From Pseudomonadota bacterium (GTDB lineage: Bacteria; Myxococcota_A; UBA9042; GCA-2863065): a DNA stretch of 41,462 nt. The notes beneath the pieces are model-generated. The model did not search any database. It saw only the letters and a list, made by a program, of their open reading frames with translations, and was not told where the DNA came from. This document shows, in pieces, positions 1 to 9,000 of this stretch. Each line of letters starts with the position of its first letter. The stretch's first letter is position 1. Both the position numbers and the translations under genes were made by a program. The DNA is taken from the NCBI GenBank assembly GCA_005776725.1, contig SXOO01000263.1, positions 1-41,462 on the forward strand, given 5' to 3'.

Positions 1-809
1 ATGGCGAGCCCGGCGCCGTTGACGAGGCACCCTACGTTCCCCGACAGCTTGATGTAGCTGAGGTCGAAGTTCTTGGCGCGGACCTCGAGCGGGTCCTCCT
101 CGTCGAGGTCGCGCAGCCCGGCGACATCTTTGTGACGGAAGACCGCGTTGTCGTCGAACGTGATCTTGGCGTCGAGGGCGTAGACCTCGCCCGTCTTCGT
201 GAGGACGAGCGGGTTGACCTCGAGGAGGCTCATGTCCTTCTGGACGAACGCCCTGTAGAGCTGGTCGAGCATGGTGACCACCTGCTGGTGCGCCTTACCC
301 GAGAAACCCAGCTGGAACGCGAGGTCGCGCGCCTGGTAGGGCATGAGGCCCACAGCGGGATCCACCCACTCCTTGAAGATGGCCTCTGGACGGTGGGCCG
401 CCACCTCTTCGATGTCGACCCCGCCCTCGGTGGAGGCCATGATCGCCACCCGCGAGCGCTCGCGGTCGAGCGTCATGCCGAGGTAGCACTCCCGCTCGAT
501 GTCGACGCCGGACTCCACGTAGATCCGGCGCACCTTCTGGCCTTCGGGGCCGGTCTGGTGCGTGATGAGCTGCATGCCGAGGATCTTGGCCGCGAGATCG
601 TGGACCTCGGCCTTCGTGCGGGCCAGCTTCACGCCGCCGCCCTTGCCCCGGCCTCCTGCGTGGATCTGGGCCTTGACGACGAGCAAGCCCTCGGGGAGCG
701 AATTGGCGGCAGCGACGGCTTCGGGCACCGTGCAGGCGACCCGTCCGGGCCGGACCGGCACGCCGAAGTCGGCCAGCACCGCTTTGGCCTGGTACTCGTG
801 GATCTTCAT
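1..809 (-). CDS. sucC: Succinyl-CoA synthetase (ADP-forming) beta subunit, 3' end cut by window edge
   Basis: Beta subunit of succinyl-CoA ligase, the TCA-cycle enzyme that couples succinyl-CoA cleavage to nucleotide triphosphate formation; it works with SucD in the cytoplasm. Translation from the ATG at 809 begins MKIHEYQAKAVLADFGVPV, the typical N terminus of the family, followed by the ATP-grasp region with the glycine-rich AQIHAGGRGKGGGVKLA stretch. The readable 269 residues end in GNVGCLVNGAGLAM, part of the family signature around the phosphohistidine-interacting region. Family members are about 390 residues, so roughly 120 C-terminal residues lie beyond position 1. sucD would be expected to follow outside the window. 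No clear Shine-Dalgarno sequence is visible, but no alternative start fits the family N terminus. Confidence 0.97.
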   Translation of the reverse strand, partial: MKIHEYQAKAVLADFGVPVRPGRVACTVPEAVAAANSLPEGLLVVKAQIHAGGRGKGGGVKLARTKAEVHDLAAKILGMQLITHQTGPEGQKVRRIYVESGVDIERECYLGMTLDRERSRVAIMASTEGGVDIEEVAAHRPEAIFKEWVDPAVGLMPYQARDLAFQLGFSGKAHQQVVTMLDQLYRAFVQKDMSLLEVNPLVLTKTGEVYALDAKITFDDNAVFRHKDVAGLRDLDEEDPLEVRAKNFDLSYIKLSGNVGCLVNGAGLA

Positions 810-878
810 GAGGCGGGAGCTCCGATGGTGGTGAGCCGAGGCCCGGGGGGCTTCGCGGCGCGCGGACTATACCCAGCC

Positions 879-1682
879 CTAACCGCGCTGCAAGGCGTCC
901 GTCGAGGGTGCGAGGAGCGGAACGTCGCGAAGCGCCGCCACGCTGTCCGGAAACCTCAGCGTCACGCCGAGGCGCTCGTGCGTCGTGGGCCGGAGGCGCT
1001 TCGACTCGGTGTAGAACGAAGCGAGGTCGGGATCCTCCGGCACCGGGGTGGGCCCTGGCAGCGGGCGGCCTGTTCGCTCCACCGCGACCTCTGCCAGCGC
1101 CCGCCACGAGACCGGACGACCGGTGACCGCGAGCACCACCTCGCCAGGGACGCCGCGCTCGAGGCACGCGAGGATGATCGCGGTGAGGTCGCTCACGTGG
1201 ATGAGGTTCACCGGACGATCCGGGTCCCCGGCGTTGCGCAGCTGTCCGGCCCGGTGGCGCTCGACCATGTTGCGCCCAGGGCCGTAGATCCCGCCGGCGC
1301 GTACGACGACCGCGCCGACGGCCCGCATCGCGTCCTCCGCAGCCAGCCTCGCGACCGCCGAGGGGTGCGTCGGGTTGGGCGGCGTGCTCTCGTCGGCCTC
1401 TGCCCCGGCGCGGTCGCCGTACACCGAGGTGGCGCTGACGTAGACGAGGCGGCGGAGGCCTGACAGGGGCGCGGCGGCCGCCGCCGGGTCGAGGCCTCGC
1501 GGGGGGAACAGCACCACGCCGTGGTCCGCTTCGCACGGGAGCGGCGCTGGCGAGGCCCAGACGAGCGCGCTGCTCTCCGGAGAGGCGGTGCGCTGGGTGG
1601 TGACTACCCCGGCGTACTGCTCACGCGCAGCGTCGGCCAGCACCTTCCCGGTAAACCCCGCGCCCAAGACGATGAGCCTCAT
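879..1682 (-). CDS. NAD(P)-binding SDR-family epimerase/dehydratase-like protein
   Basis: A 267-residue atypical short-chain dehydrogenase/reductase of the nucleotide-sugar epimerase type, similar in build to the YeeZ group. The N terminus MRLIVLGAGFTG carries the GxGFTG dinucleotide-binding turn. A YVSATSVYGD segment near residue 95 is the usual strand followed by the Ser/Tyr active-site region, though a full YxxxK is not obvious. NLIHVSDLTAIILACLERG near residue 180 is the typical conserved helix of extended SDRs. The substrate cannot be told from the sequence. The gene runs in the same direction as sucC, 69 bp upstream of it, and is divergent from the small gene at 1800. A run of G upstream of the ATG is the only candidate ribosome site. 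Confidence 0.8.
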   Translation of the reverse strand: MRLIVLGAGFTGKVLADAAREQYAGVVTTQRTASPESSALVWASPAPLPCEADHGVVLFPPRGLDPAAAAAPLSGLRRLVYVSATSVYGDRAGAEADESTPPNPTHPSAVARLAAEDAMRAVGAVVVRAGGIYGPGRNMVERHRAGQLRNAGDPDRPVNLIHVSDLTAIILACLERGVPGEVVLAVTGRPVSWRALAEVAVERTGRPLPGPTPVPEDPDLASFYTESKRLRPTTHERLGVTLRFPDSVAALRDVPLLAPSTDALQRG

Positions 1683-1799
1683 GATCGCCCCCCAGGCATG
1701 AATTCCTGTTGCGGCTGGGGCAGCAGAGCTCCCCGGCCCGGTTCACCTCCGCGCTCTCGCGCTCCGGTGAATTGACGGAGGGGGGGAGCGTCACCATCA

Positions 1800-2297
1800 T
1801 TGCCGAAGGTCGTCGGCTCCTCCGGCGACGCGCCCGAGGTCAAGATGCCGCTCCGTCCCCTGTTCAATTCCGAGTTCGAAGCCAAGTTCCTGGGCGAGCT
1901 CAACAAACGGATGTCCCGCTTCGTGAGGCCCGGCGAGGCCTTCCGGGTCACACACCACGCGATCGAGGATGGCGCTTGGTGCCTGTCCGTGATCTTCGAG
2001 AACGCCGATCGCACGCTTCACCTCCCGGTCGAGCTCGCCGTGGTCGCCACGGATAACCCGAAACTCTCCAACGATGAAGCGCGGGACGTCCTCGTGGACT
2101 TCCTTGGGTACTTCTTCGACCGTTACTTCCGAGAGGCCCGAGAGGTCACGCTGCCGCTGGACTGGGCTCCGCTGCGCTTCGGCGAGTACCTGGTGCGCGC
2201 GCGCGGCTGGGAGAAGAACCTGCTCCTCGAGGAGCTGGCCGACAGGCTGCTGGCCGGAGAACCCGTGGACGCGCTCCCGTTGCCCGGCCGCCGCTGA
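1800..2297 (+). CDS. Hypothetical protein, 165 aa (TTG start) or 150 aa (ATG at 1845)
   Basis: I do not recognise this protein. It is a soluble mixed alpha/beta protein without signal peptide or membrane segment, containing regular alternations such as WCLSVIFENADRTLHLPVELAVV and an acidic, aromatic C-terminal half with LDWAPLRFGEYLVRARGWEK. The longest reading starts at TTG 1800, about 12 nt after a GGAGGGGGGGAG purine tract. The alternative ATG at 1845 has GAGGT seven nt upstream and begins MPLRPLFNSEFEAKF, so either start is possible. The gene is divergent from the SDR gene and convergent, with a 5-bp gap, with the lipoprotein gene at 2303. Codon use matches the neighbours and the opposite strand holds no better candidate. 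Confidence 0.7.
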   Translation: MPKVVGSSGDAPEVKMPLRPLFNSEFEAKFLGELNKRMSRFVRPGEAFRVTHHAIEDGAWCLSVIFENADRTLHLPVELAVVATDNPKLSNDEARDVLVDFLGYFFDRYFREAREVTLPLDWAPLRFGEYLVRARGWEKNLLLEELADRLLAGEPVDALPLPGRR

Positions 2298-2302
2298 GCG
2301 GC

Positions 2303-3637
2303 TTACTGCGGGGCGGGGCCACCGCACAGCGGCTCGGCCTGCTTCCGCAGGGCGTCCACCGCCGGATCGCTGAGACCGAAGCGCTGCAGCCCCGAGACCA
2401 CCTTCTGCACCTGGTAGTCGCACGCGTGCCGCATGCCCGGGACGCGCTTGGCGAGGACTCGTTTCCCCACGCCCACGTAACAAGCCGTGGCCAGCAGCTT
2501 CGCGCGCTCGGTGGCCCAGTTCGAGCCCTCGAGCTTCGCGAGCTTCTCGAGGGTGTAGTCGCAGCGGAAGGGCAGCTCCTCGGCCTGCGTGGCCTGCTCG
2601 GCCTCGGTCTGGGCGGCGCGAACGTCGCTGGCCAGCGTGACCTCCTCGCACAAGGCCTTGGCGCCGCCCTCTGCCTCTGGTCCCAGCGTCTCCGCGATGC
2701 GGCGCAGGTCGAAGCAGCGCGAATATCCGAGCTCCCGGTACCGCGCCTCGGGGAGCGCGTCCGGGCCGTCGCGCATGGCCACCAGCGCCTCGGTGAGGGC
2801 CGTGACCAACGCGCGCGGCAAGGTGTCGTTGCAGGTCGTGGAGAGCTCCTGAGTGGTGGCGCGGGCCCAGGGCGAGTCGATCTTCGACAGCGCCTCCATG
2901 GCCCACTGGCACTGGAGAGGCACCTGGACAGGGGCGGGAGCCGACTTCGTGTCCGCCTCATCCCCCGCTCCCAGCGCCTTGGCGCGCGCGACGGCGGCCG
3001 TGGCCTGCCGGACGAGGTGCAGCGTGGCCAGCTCGTCGCAGAGCACGCTGGCGCGCGCCGACTGGTCCGCGCCCAGGCGCCTCGACAGCTCCCGCAGCTC
3101 CACGCAGCGCACGACTGTGTCCTCATCGCTCCGGGCGTCGCGCAGCCCCACCCGGGCCTTCGTCAGCGCCTCGGTGGATCCCTTGGCCACATCGGCGCAG
3201 GCGGCGCCGAACGACGGAGAGTCTGCCGCCGCGTCGGGGTAGACACGGCAGATCGCCGCGGCTTCGCTCCACCTCGACTCCGAGATCGCGCGCCGCAGCT
3301 CCGTGAGCTTCAGGTTCGCCCGCTCCGCCTGGTTCAGCTTCCGCTCGGCGTCGGCTACGGCCAGCACGCAGGCGGTGAACTCCGCGCAGGTCAGTTTCTG
3401 CAGGCAAGGCGCCTTGTTGAGCCGGCCGTTTCGCGTGCGCAGATCGGCCGAGCCTGCCTCTGTCTGACAGCGCTCGAGCAGCTTGTCGCGAGACGCCCCT
3501 TCGAGCTCCGGAATGCAGTCGATCGTACGGTCGACGTCCTTCGCGCAGTCGTAGCCGAGCGCCGCGGCAGCTGGGGCGGCGCTCTCTGAGCTGGAGCAAG
3601 CAAGCGTGCCTGCGAGGCCGAGGATCAGGATGCGCAC
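2303..3637 (-). CDS. Cysteine-rich predicted lipoprotein, function unknown
   Basis: A 444-residue protein beginning at GTG 3637 (MRILILGLAGTLAC), giving a short but complete type II signal with lipobox TLAC. The sequence GAGGGCCTC precedes this GTG, placing GAGG at good spacing. The longer TTG reading (3664) would add nine residues before a normal signal peptide, so I reject it. The mature part is Ala/Glu/Arg-rich and mostly helical, with about 20 scattered cysteines, many in pairs typical of four-helix CxxxC units (for example CQTEAGSADL, KAPCLQKLTCAEFTACV). No enzyme motif is visible. The gene lies 7 bp downstream of the CAP-domain lipoprotein, so the two are probably co-transcribed. Confidence 0.82.
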   Translation of the reverse strand: MRILILGLAGTLACSSSESAAPAAAALGYDCAKDVDRTIDCIPELEGASRDKLLERCQTEAGSADLRTRNGRLNKAPCLQKLTCAEFTACVLAVADAERKLNQAERANLKLTELRRAISESRWSEAAAICRVYPDAAADSPSFGAACADVAKGSTEALTKARVGLRDARSDEDTVVRCVELRELSRRLGADQSARASVLCDELATLHLVRQATAAVARAKALGAGDEADTKSAPAPVQVPLQCQWAMEALSKIDSPWARATTQELSTTCNDTLPRALVTALTEALVAMRDGPDALPEARYRELGYSRCFDLRRIAETLGPEAEGGAKALCEEVTLASDVRAAQTEAEQATQAEELPFRCDYTLEKLAKLEGSNWATERAKLLATACYVGVGKRVLAKRVPGMRHACDYQVQKVVSGLQRFGLSDPAVDALRKQAEPLCGGPAPQ

Positions 3638-3644
3638 GAGGCCC

Positions 3645-4763
3645 TCACGGCGCAGCGCTGGCAACGTGCTGCACGAAGACGAGCTGGCCGCCCGCCTGGT
3701 TGAACCAGGCGACGCCGAAGCCCTGGCCCTTCCAGGCCGGGTCGACGATCACCACCCGATGTGCCGGGCTCCAGTACCAGCCGTAGAAGGCGCGCTCGGC
3801 AGAGACCTCTACGGCCAGCGACTCCTTCACGGAGCCGGTGAGCCCGGCCTTCTTGAACTGGTCCACGACGGAGCCGAGCGCCGCGCTGTTGTGCGAGAAC
3901 GACTTCGTCGCCGCGATGTCGTCGGCCTTCGCCTGGGCCATCTCGGTGAGGGCAGGGTGCTCCGCCGCGGGGCCGAGGCCGAGGGTGGCTCGCACGGCGT
4001 TGGTGCGCTGGTGCAGGTCGGCGATCAGCGGCGCGAGGTCGGTGATCTTCTGCGTGGTGCCGCCCCGGTCGAGCGGCGGCGTGATCACGGGCAGCGCGGC
4101 CCCGGCGTAGATCGGATGGACCGCCCCCGGGGCGCCGCTGGGCAGCAACAGCTCCACCGCGTAGATGCCCGGCGCGTCGATCACGACGTCGAAGGCGAAG
4201 GTTGCCCCGTTCTTGAGCGGGAACTCGGCCAGCGCCACCTCGATGACGCTGCCCGAGGGGTGACCGATATAAGCGGTGGGTCTGAGCCCACCGGCGCCGG
4301 CGGTGCCCTCGACGCGGATCGTGGCCCCGACCCCTGCGCTGGCGGGCACACCCGAGACCGAGAGGTCCGGGGCGCTCGTGGCCTGGAAGAACGTGGTGAA
4401 GCGCTCGCCGAGGTCGACCTCGCCGCTGGCCTCGCCCGCGGTCCAAGAGGCGGCCCCGGTGGCGAAGCTGCTGAAGGCGTCAGCCGGGATGTCGGTGCCG
4501 ATGCCGAGCACCGCGCTGGCGAGCGCGATCTCTGCCTTACCGCCCGTGCCTTGCGTGAGCACCAGGGTCTCTCCCACGAGCGCGTCGTCCACCACCAGCG
4601 CGAGGCGCCCGTCGCGCCACGACACGGCGATCTCGCCGTCGACGCCCGAGGATCCGGCGCCGTCCTCGTCGCCTCCGCGACCCCCGCCGCTTGCGGCGCA
4701 CGCGAGCGTCAGCGCGGCGAGGAGCGCCCCCGACACCCGCAGTACTCCCTCGTCACGCTGCAT
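3645..4763 (-). CDS. CAP/SCP-domain lipoprotein
   Basis: A 372-residue lipoprotein. The start at ATG 4763 is chosen because GGGAGGGT lies six nt upstream and the protein then opens with MQRDEGVLRVSGALLAALTLAC, a proper signal with lipobox TLAC. A Gly/Ser-rich linker follows. Residues about 30-240 form two beta-rich regions of unknown type. Residues about 248-372 match the CAP (cysteine-rich secretory protein / SCP-like) fold: LHQRTNAVRATLGL helix, ALTEMAQAKADDIA helix, SFSHN with a candidate cavity histidine, KESLAVEV, the WYWSPAHRVVI signature and a C-terminal GVAWF strand. Bacterial CAP domains are secreted, but their biochemical role is mostly unknown. The gene is divergent from the small gene at 4848. 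Confidence 0.87.
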   Translation of the reverse strand: MQRDEGVLRVSGALLAALTLACAASGGGRGGDEDGAGSSGVDGEIAVSWRDGRLALVVDDALVGETLVLTQGTGGKAEIALASAVLGIGTDIPADAFSSFATGAASWTAGEASGEVDLGERFTTFFQATSAPDLSVSGVPASAGVGATIRVEGTAGAGGLRPTAYIGHPSGSVIEVALAEFPLKNGATFAFDVVIDAPGIYAVELLLPSGAPGAVHPIYAGAALPVITPPLDRGGTTQKITDLAPLIADLHQRTNAVRATLGLGPAAEHPALTEMAQAKADDIAATKSFSHNSAALGSVVDQFKKAGLTGSVKESLAVEVSAERAFYGWYWSPAHRVVIVDPAWKGQGFGVAWFNQAGGQLVFVQHVASAAP

Positions 4764-4847
4764 GGTAGACCCTCCCGTGGTGCAACAACCCGCTGGGACG
4801 TTACCATGCGGCTCCCAGCCCGAAGTCACAAGAACCCGGAGCGGTCC

Positions 4848-5162
4848 ATGTCCCCTGATGAACGTCTCGCCAAGCTCGAAGCGCGCGTGGCGCGGTTTCC
4901 CGACAGCGAGGTGCCGCGATACGGCTACGCCGAGGCGCTCTTCGAGGTGGGCAGGTACGCCGAGGCGGCTCGCGAGGCGATCCGGGCCACCGAGCTCCGC
5001 GCCGACTTCGTCATGGGGTGGCTGCTCGCCGCGCGCTCCCTCCACGCGGACGACCGCTCCGCCGAGGCGCGCCCGTTCGCCGAGCGCGCGAGGGCGCTCT
5101 CGATCGAACAGCGCCACTCCCAGCCTCGGCAAGAGGCGGAGGAGCTCCTCGAGTCGTTGTGA
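4848..5162 (+). CDS. Small TPR-like protein
   Basis: A 104-residue helical protein. The start at ATG 4848 is supported by GGAG six nt upstream; an ATG at 4806 in the same frame lacks a site and would give an unstructured extension. The sequence consists of tetratricopeptide-like helix pairs: PRYGYAEALFEVGRYAEAAREA followed by MGWLLAARSLHADDRSAEARPFAERA, with the expected small and aromatic residues of two to three TPR units (W/Y, G-x-x-x-A, A-x-x-x-F). Such proteins are protein-binding scaffolds; the partner is unknown. It lies 21 bp upstream of the membrane protein at 5184 and is probably in the same transcript. Confidence 0.8.
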   Translation: MSPDERLAKLEARVARFPDSEVPRYGYAEALFEVGRYAEAAREAIRATELRADFVMGWLLAARSLHADDRSAEARPFAERARALSIEQRHSQPRQEAEELLESL

Positions 5163-5183
5163 GCGTCAGGAGGGCTCTGCACC

Positions 5184-5972
5184 ATGGCTGGCACCGCTGC
5201 CTTCTCCACCCGGCGCGCCCTGAAGCACGTCGGGCTCTTGGCCCTCGTCCTGATCCTGCTCGCCGCGGCCGCCTCGCCGTGGGTCGCCTCGCCGAAGAAG
5301 TTCGGAGAGGGCGTAGGCCGCTTCGTTGCGTTCGCGTCGCTCGCGGCGTACGGCCTCTCGTACCTGTGGCAGACGGGACGGCGCCGCCTGGCGGGGGGCC
5401 TCGGAGCGTCGCTGGTGCTGTGCGTGGCGGCGCTCGTCGTGTGGCTCGCCACCTTGGCGCCGGGGCGACGAGCGCCCACCCCGCTCACCGCCGCTGATCA
5501 AGGCCCCCTCACGGTTGACACCGCTGGCAGCAAGCTCTCTCACGCGACGCTGGCCTTCTCGCTGGCCGCGCCCGGGCCCGGCTTCCAGGAGATCACCCAG
5601 GAGACTCGCCCGAAGATCGGCCAGGCCTTCCCCGGTCGTCACGACGTCACGTGTTGGGGCTACAGGCACGAGGACACTGGCGCCGGGTTGTTGGTGTTGC
5701 TCATCAAGCAGCCGCTCGACACCCGCGAGGCCCTCGAGGGCGTTAGTCACGGGTTTCGCGAGAGCTTCACGGGGCAAGCGAAGTTCACGGTCTCGGAAGA
5801 CAAGACGTCGTGGACCGACGCCGAGCGCTCGGTGTTGTTCGTAGGCGCGTCCGACGAGCTCGGGAACGTGGCCTTGCGCTTCCTCGCCGGGCCCACCTTC
5901 GGCGTGGGTGTCATCGCGGTAGACACCGACGCGGCCGCGGCGCGCGCAACGGTCATGACGCTGACGCTCTGA
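5184..5972 (+). CDS. Predicted inner-membrane protein with extracytoplasmic domain, unknown function
   Basis: A 262-residue protein with three hydrophobic segments at about residues 16-34, 44-62 and 70-92, followed by a soluble domain of about 160 residues with alternating strands and helices (TCWGYRHEDTGAGLLVLLIK, RSVLFVGASDELGNVALRFL). I do not recognise the domain. The arrangement resembles small sensor or sorting proteins with a C-terminal extracytoplasmic domain, but topology is not proven. It follows the TPR-like gene in the same direction and is convergent with the large lipoprotein gene at 6004, with a 31-bp gap in which I see no good terminator. Confidence 0.8.
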   Translation: MAGTAAFSTRRALKHVGLLALVLILLAAAASPWVASPKKFGEGVGRFVAFASLAAYGLSYLWQTGRRRLAGGLGASLVLCVAALVVWLATLAPGRRAPTPLTAADQGPLTVDTAGSKLSHATLAFSLAAPGPGFQEITQETRPKIGQAFPGRHDVTCWGYRHEDTGAGLLVLLIKQPLDTREALEGVSHGFRESFTGQAKFTVSEDKTSWTDAERSVLFVGASDELGNVALRFLAGPTFGVGVIAVDTDAAAARATVMTLTL

Positions 5973-6003
5973 CCCGGCCCTGTCGCGGTTCGAACGCTGC
6001 CCG

Positions 6004-9000
6004 TCAGGGCCCGAACGCGGTGAGCTTCCCGTCTGTGGTTGTGAACAAGAGGTAGCCGTTGGCCGAGAGTCCGATGGAGCCCGAGGGGCCGTCGTCCACG
6101 ATCAGCTCCGCCATGGTCTGCTGGAACCAGGGCGCCTTTACGGCGTAGACCGCGCCGTTCTCGGAAGCGAACAGGACGCTGCCGGTGGAGTCGACTACGA
6201 CGCCAGCGAACGAGATATTCCCATAAGCGAACGAATACGAGAGGTTGCCGTTTGGCTCCAGTCCAACGAGCTGACCCGCCGCGGAGGCCATGGTGGTGCC
6301 GTCCAGCGCCAGGCCCAGGTCCGCCGCGACCGGCCCCCCGAGGTTCGTAGTGAAGAGCGCGGGCCCGCCCGTGGGCTCGAAGCCCTGAATGTGCCCGGAC
6401 ACCGTGCCCACGAGGATCTTCCCGTCGGGAGTGACCAGCGGCGCCGTCCGCGGGATACCCTGAAGCGTCTCGTCCCAGAGGACCTCGTTGGTCTCGAGCG
6501 ACACGGCCTGAAGCACGAAGTCGTTCGAGGCTGCGTAGATGGTCTGGCCGTCCGCTGAGAGCGAGACAGAGCTTCGCACCTCTCCGCCGAGCTTCCGCAC
6601 CCACGCCGGCGTGCCGGCCGGAGTGAGGTGATAGAGCCACCCCTCCGCGGCGTTGGCGCCCTTCGAGCCGAAGATGAGCTGTCCCTGTGGTCCGAGGAGC
6701 GGCGAAGACCTCAGCTGCCCGTTGGCGATGTAGGTCCAAACGGGCTCACCTTGCTCGGGATCGAGCGCGGTCATGATTCCGGCGTTGTTGCCCACGTAGA
6801 TCCGCCCGTCGGCGCCGATGACGGGGGTGGCCTGCACGGCGTCGCCGGTCTGCGCGATCCACTTCCCTTCTCCGTCTCCATCCACGGCGTAGACCTGCCC
6901 GGTACAGGCGATGCCGAGCTCGGGCGCCGACGCGCACTCTCCTGTGGGGACGTTGCCGTTGAAGCCGTCCACGCAGAGGCAGGTGCCGAAGTAGATCGTG
7001 CCGTCGATCGCCGTGACGGGCCCCGAGCCGTCCACCACACGGTCGGCGTCGAAGGTCCACTTGACCTTGGTGCCGATCGGGCCCGGGACGGTCGCGCGGC
7101 CTGTGCGCTGCGGGTTCTGGCCGCGCATCGGCCACGACGAGGCCATGGCCGGGCAGGCCACCGTGGTGGGACTGCACTGGCCGGAGAAGCACTGGTCGCC
7201 GAGCGTGCAGGCCAGTCCGTCGTCGCAGGGCGTGCCGCCGGCCGTCGGGAGGTAGAAGCACTTGCCATTGGCGTCGCAGAGGTCTTGCGTACACGGGTTG
7301 CCGTCATCGCACGGCACCGCGATCTCGCAGCCCTTGCCCTCGACGCACTGATCGACCGTACACGGATCGCCGTCGTCGCAGATCGGCGCGTCTTGCCCCT
7401 GGCACGTCCCGCCGCCGCCGACCGCGATGATGCGGCCCTCGAGGCCAGCCACGATGACCCTGCCGTCCTTGCCGATCGCGGGCTGGGCGATGACGCCGCC
7501 CGGCACCTTGAGCCGGAAGGCCTCTTTGCCCTTGGCGTCGATGGCATAGAAGCTCGCCACGACGTCCTGGATCGTCCCGATGTAGACCCAGCCGGCGCCA
7601 TCTACGCTCGGCGAGCCCACAACCTGGCCGTTCGTGACGAAGCTCCAGTCCAGGACCCCGAGCGCGTTGTACGCGTAGACGGACTCATCAGGTGAGCCGA
7701 TCACCACGCCACCCCCCGGGCGCAGGGCCGGAGACCCCTCGAGCGCCCCGCCCGTGAGCTTGTCCCACTTCTTGGTCCCGGCGCTGTCGAACGCATAGAG
7801 GCGTTGGTCGAACGAGCCCACGTAGATTGTCCCATCAGCGGCCAGCGCGGGCGCGGAGAGGCCGATCTGGACCCCCGCCGTGGCCGTCCAGAGCTGTGCC
7901 CCCGCGCCGTCGAGCGCGAACAGCGTGCCCGACTCCGCACCGAAATAGATGCGCCCGTCGGCACCGACCGCAGCGGTCGAGCTGACGGGGGCTCCGGCGG
8001 CGAAGGTCCATGCGGCGACGCCGCTCGGCCTCACGGCGTGGAGCTTCCCGTCGTTGGACCCGATGAGGATGGTCCCGTCGGCGGTGAGGGTAGGAGACGA
8101 CGCGATGGCGTCGCCGGTCTTGTAGGTCCACCGGACGGCCCCGGTCGTGTCCACGGCCGTCAAGTTGCCGTCGCGGGCGCCGACGTAGACGTCGCCATAG
8201 CGCGTGACGGCGGGGGTGGAGCTGACCTTGGCGCCCAGCTGAAGGCGCCAGAGCTCCTTGCCCTCGGACGAGAGCGCCAGCACGCCGCCCTCCTTCGCGG
8301 CGCCCTTGGACGAGAGGCCCACGTATACGGTGCCGTCCTCCCCGAGCACCGGGGAGCCTGAGATCGGCGTGCTGGTCTCGAAGGTCCAGCGCACGTCGCC
8401 GGTACGGGCCGCGGGGTAGGAGACGGCGCCGTCGTGCGACGCCACCCGACCGCGAAGGGGCCACGTGGAGTTCGCAGGGCCGCAGTCGTTCACGCTGGGC
8501 ACACACGCGGTGTCCTCGCAGGCGCCCCCCGTGGTGCAGGCGAAGCCGTCGTCGCAAGGCGCGCCTGGCGTGTTCGCCTTGTGGACGCAGCTCGAGTCCT
8601 CGTTGCACGAGTCCAGGGTGCAGTCGTTGCCGTCGTCGCAGAGGAACGTGTTCGTGCAGCCGGTGTCGGGCTCGCAGCGGTCCTCGGTGCACGGGTCCTG
8701 ATCGTCGCAGCTCACCGGCGTGCCCTCGCAGGGTCCCCCGCCGCCGAACTTCTTCAGCGCGCTGCCTGCGCCGAAGAGAAGCCCCCCGTCCGCCAACACC
8801 ACGGCGCCCGCGGATGGCGCCGCGCCCAGCTCGAACTTCGCCACCTCAGCGCCGGCCACGGGCTCGAACGCGTAGGCGAACGTGTCGGCCGCGGCGGCAT
8901 AGATCAGCCCGTCCGCGCCCACCGCCATCGAGGTCCGGATCGCCGAACCGACCTCGGTCTGGAAGCGCTTCTCCCCGGTTGTTCCGTCCAGCCCGATGAG

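Noticed and set aside
132..1463. Long plus-strand open frame opposite sucC and the SDR gene
   Set aside because: It crosses two well-supported genes on the other strand and has His/Arg/Gly/Asp-rich, domain-free composition typical of antisense shadows in GC-rich DNA.
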